Source: Uloborus plumipes
Lineage: Eukaryota > Arthropoda > Arachnida > Araneae > Uloboridae
Reading direction: 5' to 3'
DNA: 64,000 nt
Assembly: GCA_038373865.1 (NCBI GenBank)
Contig: JAXGGA010004446.1
Span: 1-64,000, forward strand
In this document: one piece after another, positions 51,343-63,825 of the stretch
How positions within the stretch are numbered: position 1 is the stretch's first letter
How the letters are laid out: every line of letters starts with the position of its first letter
Notes under the pieces: generated by a model
The model's database searches: none
Seen by the model: only the letters and a program-made list of their open reading frames with translations
What the model was told of the DNA's origin: nothing
Program-made: the position numbers and the translations under genes

Positions 51343-51749
51343 ATGTAACCATCCACAATATTAGTTACTACAATGCCAATGTGTTGTATAAAATTAAAAA
51401 TAGATCTTTCATAGAAGCTATCAGATAAAGGTTTTTCAACCTGAAATTTACATTTCGTGATCTGGCCTGCAAAATGTACTTTAGAGTATTGGTTCCCAAC
51501 CAGTGGTTCTGAGGTATGTAAATAGAGTGTACGAAAATTATGGAACTTTCTTAATTGGCGGCGAATATCCATAACTTGCTGCAGAAAACTGCTGCTTTCC
51601 TTCGTAAAGCTGTTTTTAGTTTAAGCTTTGACTCATCTGTTTTTTTTCCGACGTATATTTTTGTGTTTGTGCGTGTTTTCGATTTTGCAAATTCTTACAT
51701 ACACAAACGTCAGAGCATATCTCTTAAGTCTTGTGAGTGCAACTAAGAT

Positions 51750-51815
51750 GCGCCTTAGCCGGCTAAGTGGTAAGACATGCTTGTTCTGTAAGCGTAGTTA
51801 AGCAGGTGTTGCCAA
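51750..51815 (+). repeat. Possible tRNA-derived SINE head
   Basis: GCGCCTTAGCCGGCTAAGTG followed by GTAAGACATGCTTGTTCTGTAAGC resembles the 5' half of a tRNA, with an A-box-like segment. No clear B box or tail is seen. Confidence 0.25.
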
Positions 51816-52084
51816 TATAAAATTTCGAAATTATCTCTTGAAAACAAAAGCTCCAATTTTTAAAATTAGCAAATTCTATTTCGCATACCTTCAAACAACC
51901 ATGTAAGAAATTTTGGGTTGATTATTTAAGCAGGTAAACCACTAGAACTTCATATTTAGGAGACGTTTCATTGGCACTTTCTAAACGAAAAGGAAGACCG
52001 GGCACAATGGACCACTTTTGCACTTTTGTTAATGGAAAAGAAAAACAGTGTTACTAAACATTCTTGAAAGTTAAACAGTTTGTA

Positions 52085-52136
52085 CAACAAGTAAACCTTA
52101 AAAAGTTACTCAACACTTTTTAAGGTTTATTTGTTG
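52085..52136. repeat. 22-bp hairpin, one mismatch
   Basis: The arms 52085-52106 and 52115-52136 (inner part AAACCTTAAAAAGT) pair with one mismatch around an 8-base loop. Confidence 0.6.
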
Positions 52137-52403
52137 AACAAATTTGCTCTAACACTTGCTTTAAGTCAGGCTTCAATTCTAAACACAATGCTCTGGAAGC
52201 TAATCAGGTCGTCAGTTCACTCACGGATGTCTTGCTGTGTGCTGACCTTTTTGCATTGATGAAGAGGCTTCATTGTAGCCTTCAAATAGCTATTTGCTGT
52301 ATATTCGTGGTAATTTGTGCTTTATTTACGTTATTTTTCTTTTTCTTTACATTTTAGAACAAAGCTTATATGATCACTTACATTTAATTACTATACTTCC
52401 TTT

Positions 52404-52602
52404 CATCATCATCATCAGCATCAAAAGCACAACAGCCGTTTGCAGGCTTTCTGACTCGCTCACTTTCCTCCAGTTGACCCTATTAGTCGCAACAGCCCTC
52501 CATTGGTTGATTTCCATTAGTTTTAGGTCTTTCTCGACATCGTCCAACCATCGAGTGGGTGGACGTCCTCGACGTCTAATCCCTTCAATTTTCGAAAAAG
52601 TC
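52404..52602 (-). mobile_element. 5'-truncated RTE-like LINE insertion with 11-bp TSD
   Basis: The duplication ATACTTCCTTT lies at 52393-52403 and 52603-52613. Between them, the minus strand encodes the last part of a non-LTR reverse-transcriptase ORF and ends in a (GATGAT)n-type tail (CATCATCATCATC on the plus strand). This simple tail plus heavy 5' truncation is typical of RTE-clade LINEs. Confidence 0.8.
52404..52602 (-). pseudogene. RTE-like ORF2 C-terminal fragment
   Basis: The frame gives GIRRRGRPPTRWLDDVEKDL and NQWRAVATNRVNWRKV. This is the region common to the C-termini of many invertebrate LINE ORF2 proteins (RRRGRP..RW.DDV and W...A..R..WR). No catalytic domain is present. It is a dead fragment. 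Confidence 0.75.
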
Positions 52603-52613
52603 ATACTTCCTTT

Positions 52614-55600
52614 ACTTTTTGAAAAGGAACAAAACATTGAAAGAAAACAATAAAATTGGGTTCTGAAATTCGACTGATATTTAACTGGTACTTTCGGTCA
52701 GCTACTGTCACTATTTTTCTTTTTAATTTGACGGGATCAAAAAGCAACTAAATTGCAACGGGGGTTGGTCGCGTTGATGAAATTTAACAAATGTGCTCCC
52801 ACCTCTCCCCTCCCAGGTAGTAAAGCTCACTTCATCCAAATACAGCGAAAATACCACCCACCCTACCAAAAGGAGGAACCCCTTTCGCACCAAAAAAAAA
52901 GAAAGAAAGGCAAAATACATCCAAAAATACCTGCTAAAATTTTCATGTTCAATACTGCACTTGGCACTATAATTACCCCCCCCCTATACTTCCCTAGTAA
53001 CAAGACAAAAAATAGTATGCCTATTTTTTCCCTATTTTTCTAATCAGCAGCCAGTATTAAGTACGTTGTTGAGTTTGTGATATGTGTAACCAATACATTT
53101 CACACAACGTAACAAACGTAACTCATTTAATATAACTTCCTTGCAACTTGAGAAAAACTGAAAACGGTTTGCGAGTTAATAGCGACAAATATTTATTGTC
53201 GCCAAAAGAGCAACGCATAATGTCAAACACATCTTTTTCTCTATAAAAAATAACATACCTTTGTTCATTTTATTATCAATCTGTTTCATCGCACTTTATC
53301 GCAATTTATGGAGAAAGTTTAGTTATTACCGTACTCTTTATCATGTAGGAACAAAATGCTTGAGGCAAAACATTTATTTCGTTGAATAAAAGCGTCTATT
53401 ATTTGATTTTTTTTCTTTGTTAAATACGAGTCTGTCTTTATTCGGTCTTTTATGAAATTTTTTTGCAAGCACATATCGAAATTACGTTCGGATTTCTCGA
53501 TTTTTTAAACATAAGCGTATTTTACATATTTTAATAGATTTCAAAAAGGACTTCGAATAGTTGTTTAAATGATGATTTAAAGCGGCAAGTTGATTTAGTA
53601 GATTTTATTACTAAGAAGTATATTGATCTTGTGAAGCTTTGTCTTTTGCTTCGTAAAAACAAGAGTTTTGTTATATTTTATCTTTTCTTCCTGACTTTGA
53701 AATTAAGAATTACAGTACAAGTACAAGAGTTGCTATAAAACATAAAAAATAAATAAATAAATAAATAAATAAAATAAAAATAAAATTTCCAAAGATAAAT
53801 AAATTGAAACTTTTGTAAACTTATATTTGATATAAAATTACTTTGATTGCTCCACATTTCAACAGTACTTTATGTAAATAATTCTATTTTATTTAGTAGT
53901 CTGGTATAGAATAGCTAGTGACTTAAGAAAAATGTCCGGTGACTTAATTTCCAAAAGTTGATTTTTTTTTTTTTTTTGCATTTAAAAGGCAATTTTTTCT
54001 CATTGAAAAGGCATTTTTTTTAAATTTATTCACACGTTTCTGCAAATTATTGAAAATTTGTGAATTTATAACTTTGTTTTTAAAAGCGTTAATTCTTAAC
54101 ACATAGTTACTTCGCAGCATTCATTTCTGTTCTTAAGTGTTTTTATGCCGTTCATTTATATTTGTGGTTGTGAGAAATAAAAAAGACATATATAAGTGCC
54201 ACAACTGCTTAGTTCTGATATTATTTTTTTTGCCCTTTTCAAGCTAAATAAAAAAAAATTGTGATCAACTTCACCCCTCCCCCCCTAGCACACAATGTTC
54301 CTCATTAAAAGAGGATCGAGATTTTTTCAGTAACTAAGAGAATATCAGTTAATAATAGAGATTTCTGAAAATGCAATTGTGTCCAGAATAAATGGGGGTT
54401 TGTTTTTCTGCAAAAAAAAAAAAAAAAAAAAACGTACATTAAAAAAAAATAATAATAATAATTGTAAGTTTTGTTATAAAATATATTATTCTATGACATT
54501 GTACTGTTATTTTCAAGTCAATTTTTTCTACTCTATTTACTTTGAAAAAGATAGGTTATTTGAACTACTTTACTTCTTCCCACATTTCCTTACGTTGTTT
54601 CAACAAGTAAAGTGTATACATCATACTTATGCATCTTGGATGCTCTCTAAATTATTTATGGAGAGAAAAAAGAGTAAACTCAAGAGTGAACAAAATTCAA
54701 AATTAAATCTGTTTCTAAACCTTAATAAAATGTCTTTTCAAAACGTAACTTAAAAAATCGGGTTGATGAATCTGTTGCCCTTCCATAGTAAACTTTAGTA
54801 AAAGCCAGTCGAAAGATGTATGGCTTGTCACGTTAAAGCAGTATTACGATCTCCACTAAGTTGCAGCCTAAATGTTTGAGATCCCTTTATCGACCCCAAG
54901 AGCCTCTTTTTGTTTCTGTTATCAGAAAATTTAAAGAACCCACGTAATTTTTAAAAATTTATCTGAAATGTTCCCGACATAAAGGTAGTTCATGCTTCAA
55001 AGTGAATTACTTGCCTTAAGATTAAAAGACAGAAAATATTTGAGTTTAATATACCGGCAAATATTTTGTATATTTTCCGATTTTTTCCTAAGGATGTAAA
55101 TTGAGTGACATAGTTTTGCAGAAAAAAAACAAGAATCACTTCTTACACTAAGAACCTTACTAAACCAAATACATTTAACATATTACACTACATAAAAAGG
55201 GGGAAAATATACAAAGCCGATATTTTTCTACAAAAGAAGATAATAATTCACAAAAATTAGTTATGAGTTGTTAATCATGTTGATAAAAAAACACATCCGT
55301 CTCTTAATCAGAGTACTTGTTTAAAAATCACTAAAATTTGTTTCGCTATGAATTCATAAAAAAACAGAAGAAATAACTGAGTCATAGAAATATTACCATT
55401 GATATACTTTTTGAAGTTGAGAACTTACGAAAAAAATTGCTAATAAAACTTTTTAAAATGTAAAATACATGATAGAAGGATCTGATTTTAAAAAATCCAT
55501 TTTAAAGTTACAAAAAACTGCAGTAAGATAAAAGAAATATCTTTTATCGTTAACGAAAATTAGTAAATACAAATTAAGGGGGGGGGGGTGCAGAGAATAA

Positions 55601-56590
55601 ATAATTCATCTCATATACTTGTTGCATTCAATAGTTGTTTGCAGCTGATATACTACTTAAAAGAAATTTAAAGCAATGCATAACGAAAAGTATTCTTCAG
55701 ATGTTTGTCTAAAGAGCTTCTTTTAGTTAACTTTTTTAAGTAGTTAATCTATATCTGTTACAGAAAATTTTATATATGCTTTATTTTTTCAGTAAATGTT
55801 TCTTTTCTTTTTTTTTTCTTTTCTATAATTTTTAATGGTTCAAAGTTTAGAAAAAAATCTTTCGAACTAAATACATATACATATTTTTCTTTGATGAAGT
55901 TCTCTTTCTTTGTAGTCAAAGATTACATTTTTTTTAGTAGAACGTTCTTTGCATTCCTTTTCCTTTCAGATCAAATCAATTCTTCCAAATCTCTTTCAAT
56001 TTACGATTTCATTACTTTGAAAGCTTTTTTACAACAATACGTCACTCACTATCTTGCTGAAATTTCAATGAAGTGCTCTCTACAGAAGTTAAGGAGTTAC
56101 TAAAATATTACATCTAAGTTGCTTTTTTCAAAGTTGATTTACTTGAGTTGAAAGTGGAATAATTTCTAAATAGAATTCTATCTATCATATGCGTAAAAGA
56201 TTACGTCTTCTACTTTTTCGCATTTAAGTTTTGTTGCCTGCATATATTTTTACACTAAAAGCGTCGATGTTAAATTAACTATTTTACAATATTTGAAAGA
56301 AGAGAGATGAAATGAATAGTACAATTTTATGTATGATAACAAAGCGCTAATACAAGTTTCGTTATAAAAAAATGTATGTATCCAGAGAGAAACAAACTAC
56401 TATCATGAAATTTAATATGCACGTAAAGCATGAAGATGTAAGCAAATGATTTAGAGTTTAGAATCATATGTAGTTTTATAAAAAAGGGATGACACGTTTT
56501 TTTTCTAAATTAGTTACTCGTTTTGCCGCTTATTAAAGATATACAAGCCAAAACTGCTGTACAAGCCGGAAAGCTGTACAAACCGAATTA
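52614..56590. other. Long AT-rich stretch without a recognisable gene
   Basis: It contains an (AAAT)n microsatellite (about 53745-53772), A- and T-runs (53960-53977 and 54412-54432), a C-run near 52975 and a G-run near 55580. Short open frames show no recognisable domain. I see no transposon ends or RNA genes. Confidence 0.5.
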
Positions 56591-56594
56591 TTTT

Positions 56595-57346
56595 CTAAAT
56601 TTGCTTTGCTAGCGAGTGGTTTGGTGACGAGGAAAGCTACGGAAGGAAGTTGTATTATTGAGTGCATTGCAGATCGAATCACACAGTATGTGGAAGGACG
56701 TTATCTTGCTAATAAATTGCAAGAGTATGGCTTGATAGAATAAGCAGTACAGCTATCATGGACATGTCATCCACGTAACTGCGAGTCTTCGTAATGCTTT
56801 GAGAAACTGTTCTTGTTCCTCTTTGAAATCCCCGAGTTCTAGCGGGGCTAGATTCAGTCCAATAAATCATTCCCTCAAAAAGTCAACGGCAAGACCAGGT
56901 CTTCGGTGGACTACTCAAGTCTACATCTGCATTTTTTGCATAGGGCAAATCCTTATCTCCATAGGAATATTTGATGGACACAATGGTCTTCAATTTATAT
57001 CCCAGAAAAAGTAAGAGTCGCAGAAAATTTCAGTAAAGTAGCCATGTATAAAGTTCGAATAATGCTACAGGGTAGTGAATTGAAACCTGAATTTTGGAGG
57101 TGGGGGGGATCTTTTAATATATGTTCACACTCAGAATTGAACACTGTTTAATGGATGGTCTAACGCTACAATAAATAAAGACAGAATTTGAACTTTCGAC
57201 AAGGCATTTTGGTGATTGAACTTGAGGAACTACTTGAGTCGACATGTGTCCCAGAAAAAATTTACCCACATTGTTACAACTTGTGCAGTCGCTGTATGCC
57301 ACTAGACAGCAAATTCTGGATATGACCGCGGGTCAGGCAGCTTCCA
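56595..57346 (+). other. Coding-like relic interrupted by the 57349 element
   Basis: Less AT-rich than its surroundings. One + frame reads LASGLVTRKATEGSCIIECI and continues ADRITQYVEGRYLANKLQEY before a stop. Another + frame near 57190-57300 reads ILVIELEELLESTCVPEKIY. Across the element, the right flank continues with GMGFIVEELTPSKTHY. I recognise no family. It could be an old retroelement or pseudogene. Confidence 0.3.
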
Positions 57347-57348
57347 TA

Positions 57349-59337
57349 TGGGCAATTCCACGGTAACTTTCGTTACATTTTGACCAACGCTTAGGCAGTT
57401 AGCACCTCAGTACAGACAAATATTGTGATACAAACCTTAAATAAAAGCATTCTATGAAAATGACAGTCTAAAGCAAAATTAAAATGCAGAAATATTCGAT
57501 GCATTAAAATTTTACAAAATTTTGCAGTCAAAAATAAGGCAGTAACTTACGTTACACAAAAAGGGAATGACATAATATGAAAACTGGGTCTAAGGCAAAT
57601 TTCTGCTCTATTACAGCTGTTTCCTTGTTTGAAGTAGAATTTATCAATTCCTTATAATGCTTAGGAATTTATTTTCATAAATTTAAAAATTTATTTCAAA
57701 AATTGAGAATTATGGGAATTTTTGACTAGGTAACTTACGTTAAAGTAACTTACGTTACAAAATTTACTTACAAGCAAATCTTTATTACAAAAATTAATGA
57801 ATGAAAATTACAGCTTAGTTTAGATCAAAATATTGAAAATTAACAATTACGAATTGAATGTATAGAAATTTAATACCAAATTCAATGACCAATCAAAAAT
57901 ATTACGTAACATAAGACTTTTAAATGCAAACTAGTCACTGTTATTAACAAGTTCAGGTAGGTTCAATTTTTCGAATCACGTTTTCTTTCTCATAATAAAT
58001 TTCATCGTCGTTTCTGGCCATTTATAATAGGTTCCAACAGCAGCCATTACTTTTACTTCAAACTTGTTTCTTCAATAATCGTCACAACTCAAGGATACAA
58101 TGTATTTTCGTACTTCATCACACACCATTCACCGGCTTTTATCTCTGTTTTTTCTTCTTGTTCCTTGAAGTACTTAATTAAACGAAACCCCACAGTTTGT
58201 CCATTTCTAGTTCTTAAATGTTGATTGTCAATGTGTGGATCTTCGGAAAATATTTTTGATAAATTTTGCTTTTTCAAACATATTTCAATACCAGCAAGAG
58301 TGACTTTTATTTATAAATCTGTAATATCCACATGACTTTTCACATACCCCTTTTACAGCGCATATTTCTGCAGAGTTTAGTGGCATTTTAATGCAGAATG
58401 AAATATATTTTACCTGTAAGAGATAAAATACTTTTATATTTGTTTTTTCCAAAACATATTTCAAAACTTTAAAGCATAACAGAAGTCATTTTTGAATAAT
58501 TTATAGTAAATTACCTCTTAAATATTCATGCAGTGATACTGTTTAGAGATAATTAATATCTTAAAAGCCAAAAAGAAACATGTAATTTATAATAGAGGTG
58601 TATTGTAATCTTATTAACAAATAGAGACATTTTCAGAAATATGATTAATTTAAATTAAGTAAATGCAGTATATTTAAAAGAATTCTTGAATAAATTATTC
58701 CTACTAACCACATAGGTTTATTTCACAATTTACTTTCTTTATAAACACAAGTATTTAAGTTCTACTTAGGTAACTTACATTACCTGCACATGTGGGTAAC
58801 TTACGTTACACGTTTTGATTGTAGCACAATATATTAAATAAACAATATTTAAAAAAAAACTTTAACTATTTGCTTAACACACACTTATAAGATAGAAGAT
58901 ATAGCATTGGAATTATTGCATTGCCCTTTCTTTATGCACAACTTGAACTTTAACATGTTTTTGGTAACTTACGTTACATAGACCTGTGCATTTTTGAAGC
59001 TTACACAAATCACTTAATTTGAGTGAAAACATTCGTTTTAGCAATTCAAAATGTTGAATTAGAGTGTAATAATCAATATTCTTCCTTAAAATCAGTTATC
59101 TAAAGAAAACAATTGAAACTTACCAACGTTAAAAGATTGATCATTTTCTTTACCAAAAGTTAAATATTCCATTTCCAACTTCAAAGTGCTGCCAAATCTA
59201 AAAATACTACGTTCTAGACAAAAAATTAGTATAAATATTAAACTTCTAACATTTTTAAACCAAAAAATATGCAAAACAGACGCATTGCTGTAATTTGATT
59301 TTTCCAACGCTTTTCCACACATGCATGGAATTGCCCA
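57349..59337. mobile_element. Unassigned 2-kb DNA transposon, TGGGCAATTCCA ends and GTAACTTACGTTAC array
   Basis: Exact 12-bp inverted ends TGGGCAATTCCA are flanked by TA (57347-57348 and 59338-59339). The word GTAACTTACGTTAC, or a one-base variant, occurs at 57363, 57542, 57730, 57745, 58770, 58796 and 58964, all in the same orientation and clustered towards both ends. A related ACGTAAC occurs near 57903. A short minus-strand frame (58089-58277) includes AGEWCVMKYENTLYP, possibly a relic of a protein the element once carried. No intact transposase is present. Confidence 0.65.
58089..58277 (-). pseudogene. Short relic frame in the 57349 element
   Basis: 62 codons, including NGQTVGFRLIKYFKEQEEKT and AGEWCVMKYENTLYP. 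The latter pattern (GEW.V..Y...LYP) looks like a small structured domain, but I cannot name the family. It has no obvious start context and is probably a fragment of the autonomous parent's gene. Confidence 0.3.
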
Positions 59338-59344
59338 TATGCTT

Positions 59345-61430
59345 CTGTGATGATTACGCACACTGATATCGGAATGGGATTCATCGTTGAAGAACTCACT
59401 CCCAGTAAGACACACTACAGCTTGCCTGGCATCATCAATTATCCAATTTACACTGACTGTGATGCGAGGCTACTAGTAGGCTCCTTGATTGGTGTCAACT
59501 GCTTATAACGCCAGGCTTCTTAATGGATTTCAACTCCATAGACCATCATCGGGCAGTAATATCTGTTGAGACTCAATTCTAAACCCTCTGACTTTGCAAA
59601 GGAAACGAAGTAAAATGTAGCTATGGCTTAGATTAGCTCGCGTGATTCACGTCATCATCTGGCATTTCATATAGTGCTGTGTGTTATCCTCCACGTGTGG
59701 TAGTTTAGCAGTTGGTTGCCGTCTCCTGGCCTTCGTCGTTAATAGTTATGTAGTTATTTTAGTTTGTGATTTTTTCTTGTTCATGTTTTAACGTTGTATG
59801 GTTTTAATAAAGATGTTTTACCTTTTAATATTTTAAGTCCACAGCCTCTGCTTATTTCTTGACACAACCGGGTGCCTAGAATAGTAGGAAATTGGTGCTA
59901 GAGAAACAGCTAACACTACGTGGCCGCTGTAATGATTGCACAACATTCTGACCAGCGAAAACTTCTGCTTGTATTTTTAAATCTACGTTCATAAGAGTAT
60001 TAAAAAAATATTCTATATTTAATTAAAGTAAAATGTACATATGTTTTATTAGATGCAATTCTGTAGTTATCCAAGCATTAAAAATAAACTAAATTCTACT
60101 TGATTTATACATCACGTATCGACGACGCAGAAAAAAAGTCAAGAAATGCTGAAATTCTATTTGAAAAATGCTATTTTTTGTTTCTTAAGTGAGCCTAGTT
60201 TTCTATTTCAAGAAGTGAATTATTTGTTTTTTACTTAAGACCATGAGAATAATTTTTTTTTTAAATTATTCAAGTATACAATAAGAATAAAACAGTACGG
60301 AAAACTATAAAATGTATTTGATTAATCGCTTATTCACAAGAGATTTTAAGTTCATTGAGTACGTTTTCTTACATTTACTATGTGTTTTTTTATGCTTTTA
60401 AGAAATAAAACGATGCTACATTTTATCAAAATCTACCTAAAGTTGTGCAAACAGCGGAAAATTTAAGTGCATCTTGGAATTATATAGTGCAATTTCTTTT
60501 TTTCTTCTACAAGATAAAATTCTTCCCAGGAGCTTAAAACAAATTGAAAGAAAAGGAAATTCCATTGCTGAAAGAAATTGAATAAATATATCATTTATTT
60601 AAAAAGGGGCACTGTTATGAAATTTTAAAGAAGTAAACATGTTTGACTGAAAGCATAAAACAACATGTTTACTGTATATAAGAATAGTAAATAGAAATCA
60701 AGATAGTATTCAAAAAATAATAAATTATAGTTTCAACGTGTATGCCTTAAAAGAAGAAAATCATTAAAATGCACATAATCAACTCAAAACACGGTTGCAT
60801 AGCACTTTTTTTTGGAAACGCATTATAAAAATAAGTAAACAACTTCCATATATAATTTTAAAATTATCATGCGTACCAGACTTGTTTGTCTTTCTTAAAA
60901 AATCCAGGGCGGCTACATAGACAGGCCGGTGCCTCAAGCTTAAGTTCGATTACTTTGGATACAATTCATTACTCATACTTTCATTTTTTCGTTAGGGTTA
61001 CCAGAGAAATATTTCAGACATTGCCAAGCTTTGCCAAATTCACGTGACGCTAATAATTGCTCAGGGAAAAACTACCAAAACGCAATAACTTGTCATTAAA
61101 GACAACCACTCATCAACCGTCAGAAAAGACAAACACACGCGATGGATCCCAAGAGGTGAAACTTAATCTTGATGAATATGTAGTTATTCTTAAATGCATA
61201 ATTTACTCAACGAATTTTCCGTCCTATCTAAGAATCCTATAGATTTTTCTATAAGTTTCTATAAGTTTCCCGTCCTGTCTAGGAGTCTTATAGATTTTTC
61301 TGATTATAAAACTATCAAATTATATTTTTAAAAAACGAAAAAATATGCTTTTAGAGTTAATCAAACTATATTTGATGATACTCTAAGTGATTCCTCTCTG
61401 ATTTTTAAAATTGTTGAATATCCACTAAGT
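59345..61430. other. Mostly unrecognised sequence
   Basis: The first 180 bp continue the coding-like relic seen left of the 57349 element. A possible LTR remnant lies at 59678-59866. The rest is AT-rich. A degenerate tandem duplication of about 50 bp (CCGTCCT(A/G)TCTA, TATAGATTTTTCT) occurs at 61219-61308. No gene is seen. Confidence 0.45.
59678..59866 (+). repeat. Possible short LTR remnant
   Basis: It starts TGTGTGTTATCC, ends CTTGACACA and contains AATAAA (59806-59811). The length and the inverted TGTGT/ACACA ends suggest a short LTR. No second LTR or pol sequence is identified, so this is tentative. Confidence 0.25.
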
Positions 61431-61519
61431 GTACATGCACTTCAGGCCCGTCATTTCGGGGGGGGGCGTGGGGGTCTATTGCCCCCCCCCCCCCCGGCTT
61501 TGAGAAATCAATGTATTTA

Positions 61520-62937
61520 CACTGCTCGACATTGAAAATGCAACACCAAGAAGGAGTGGTCAGAAATTGATGAAATTTGGTAAGAAGACAGAGACAGCAT
61601 GGAACAATAAGTGATGTTTATTTTAAAATAAATAAGCAAAATTTAGAGCGAGGACGGCGTCGGCTCAGTAAGAAGTAGGACCACCGCGACAGCGATGCAC
61701 GAAGAAACACGTCTAGGCATGGAGTCAATAAGCCTGCGGATTGTGTCCTGAGGGATGGCACTCCATTCCCTTTTAACCATTTGCCACAGTTCGTCCTCTG
61801 AACGAGGCAGTGACAGGTTCTGCAAACGGCGTCCAATCACGTCCCACACATGTTCGATTGGTGACAAGTCAGGAGAGTATGGTGGCCAGGAAAGCATCTG
61901 CACACCTCTAGAGCATGTTGGCTGATTCGAGCACTGTGAGGCCGGGCGTTATCCTGTTGAAAAATTGCATTTGGCAGACCCTAAAGGTAGGGGATTGCCA
62001 CCGGCCGCAGTACATTATCTACAGATCGTTGGGCCGTCATAGTGCCCCGAATACGAGCTAGAGGTGATACGGAATTGTATGCAATGGCGCCCCAAACCAT
62101 TATGCCATGTTGTCGCGCTGTGGGGCGTTCCACAGTTACTGCCGGATTCGATCTTTCTCCACGTCGACGCCACACACGTATGCGAAGACTATCGCTGGAC
62201 AAACAGAAGCGGGATTCATCTGAGAACACTACGGTTTGCCATTCTGCCATCCACGTCGCTCTGGTCCGGCACCATTCCAAACGTTGGAGTCTGTGCTGTG
62301 AGGTCTATGGCAGTCTTTTTAGCGGGCGTCGTGATTGCAGGCCACGTGCAACCAGTCGACGGGAAATGGTTCTGGGCGACACAGGAACATCCAGGGTACC
62401 TTGCACGTGCTGCAGAATCGACGTACAAGTGACTTGCGGATCCGCCACAGCTTGTCGGTGAATCCGTCGATCCAAGCAGTCTGACGTCACTCTGGCTGCA
62501 CCTGCACCCCTCAATGTGGCTACATTTCCTCTTTCCAACCATCTCCGACACAGCCGATGCACAGTGCTTGCATCCATGTGGGTATCAGCTGCAATTTGAC
62601 GTATGGACAAACCTTCCCTTCTCAGTCCGATCACCATACCCTTTGTAAAGTCGTCTATATGCTGGAGGTGTCTTCGTTGAGGACGGCGTGGCATTTCCTC
62701 CTATCACATGTATCCTTCGAGACAAAAACCAAATTTCTCCGATAATTAGTCTGGCAGAAAAACCAACATGAACATAGCCCACTTTTCAACTTCATTCCCT
62801 TATATCTTACTTCACGTGCGTCGGAGAGCTGCGCATTTCATATCATTTGCATAACTCAGTGACGTGCGTCTACGGTAAAATTTGCATGAATTTCTGACCA
62901 CTCCTTCTTGGTGTTGCATTTTCAATGTCGAGCAGTG
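61520..62937 (-). mobile_element. Tc1-family DNA transposon, copy 2 (full length, defective)
   Basis: Same ends as copy 1 (CACTGCTCGACATTGAAAAT), flanked by TA (61518-61519 and 62938-62939), inserted in the 6-bp-TSD element. At 1418 bp it keeps the 5' part of the transposase gene that copy 1 has lost. Confidence 0.92.
61665..62694 (-). pseudogene. Tc1 transposase pseudogene (copy 2)
   Basis: It starts MPRRPQRRHLQHIDDFTKGM, with the bipartite helix-turn-helix region (GLSIRQIAADTHMDASTVHR), then the catalytic Asp in VVFSDESRF, the second Asp and the Glu in SPDLSPIEHVW. Breaks relative to copy 1 are TAG stops near 62307 and 61981, a one-base deletion near 61907 (CCTCTAGAG against CCTCGTAGAG) and another near 61688 (CCGCGACAG against CCGCGGACAG) that alters the C-terminus. 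It is inactive. Confidence 0.9.
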
Positions 62938-63160
62938 TACATATAGGTGGGAGCGGTTTTTAATGTTTTTCGATGAAATTGCATTGTGTTTAGACCCTTT
63001 GCCCCCCCCCCTGGAAAAACTTGAAATGACGTCCCTGATGCACTTATAGTACATCAACATGTAATGTAGTTTAGTCTTTAATATTAATAATAGTATTAAA
63101 TATATTACTTCTATATTTGCAAAGAACGTGAAATTTATCTTTTATTCAGATTTACATACG

Positions 63161-63193
63161 TACAAACAAACAAACAAACTAACAAACAAACCC
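63161..63193. repeat. (AAAC)n microsatellite
   Basis: CAAA units, with one CTAA variant, over about 33 bp. Confidence 0.8.
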
Positions 63194-63299
63194 ACATGAG
63201 AAACTAATAAAAGCGTATCAAACATGGTAATATTGGAAAACGAATTTTCAAACTTATTTATTTATGTGATTTTTTTTGAGAAGAAAACTTCTTGAGGTA

Positions 63300-63393
63300 C
63301 CGTAAATCAGGGTTACTTGGACCCTAGGGGGTTACTTGAGCCCACTACAGTAAAATGATAAAATCTAGGTTGGGTACCTACTAGTTGAGTTCA
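63300..63393. mobile_element. Foldback MITE, truncated copy
   Basis: It begins TA/CCGTAAATCAGGGTTACTT and follows the left arm of the 3607 element through ACAGTAAAATGATAAAATCT to about 63393, where similarity stops. The right arm is missing. Confidence 0.7.
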
Positions 63394-63825
63394 TTAATGT
63401 CACTTATGAGTTATGTAAACTTATGAGTTCATTAATGTCAATACTTCAAGTCGGAATTTCACCAAAAATATATTTTAGTTGTGAACCATTACATAGTTTA
63501 TTTTTAATGTTACTTTAATCATATTTCCCCTCAAAAGCTAAGTTCTCTGCCATTCTTTTCGGGAATTCTCTCAGAAACAGTAATTTTCATACAGTCAGTG
63601 TAATTTTCTTAAGATATATGATTTGGTAAAAAAGACAGGTTTAATGATCTATAATATTTTGATAAAATTGAAATAAAATAAAGGAAAAACTATTTTTTAA
63701 CCTGTAGAAAAATTAACGAAATTTAAGAAAAAGTCAAAAAATGATTCATGCAATATCATGTATCATAGGTAAACAAATCATAAAACCGAAGTAGTACAGA
63801 ATCACTGGCAGATGCGAATGAAATA

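Larger units (their letters stand above)
61442..63038. mobile_element. MITE with 6-bp TSD, split by a Tc1 insertion
   Basis: The inverted ends TCAGGCCCGTCATTTC (left) and TCAGGGACGTCATTTC (right, reverse-complemented) are flanked by the 6-bp duplication TGCACT (61436-61441 and 63039-63044). Long G- and C-runs follow each end. Removing the Tc1 copy leaves an element of about 180 bp. I cannot assign the superfamily; 6-bp duplications occur in few of them. Confidence 0.75.
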
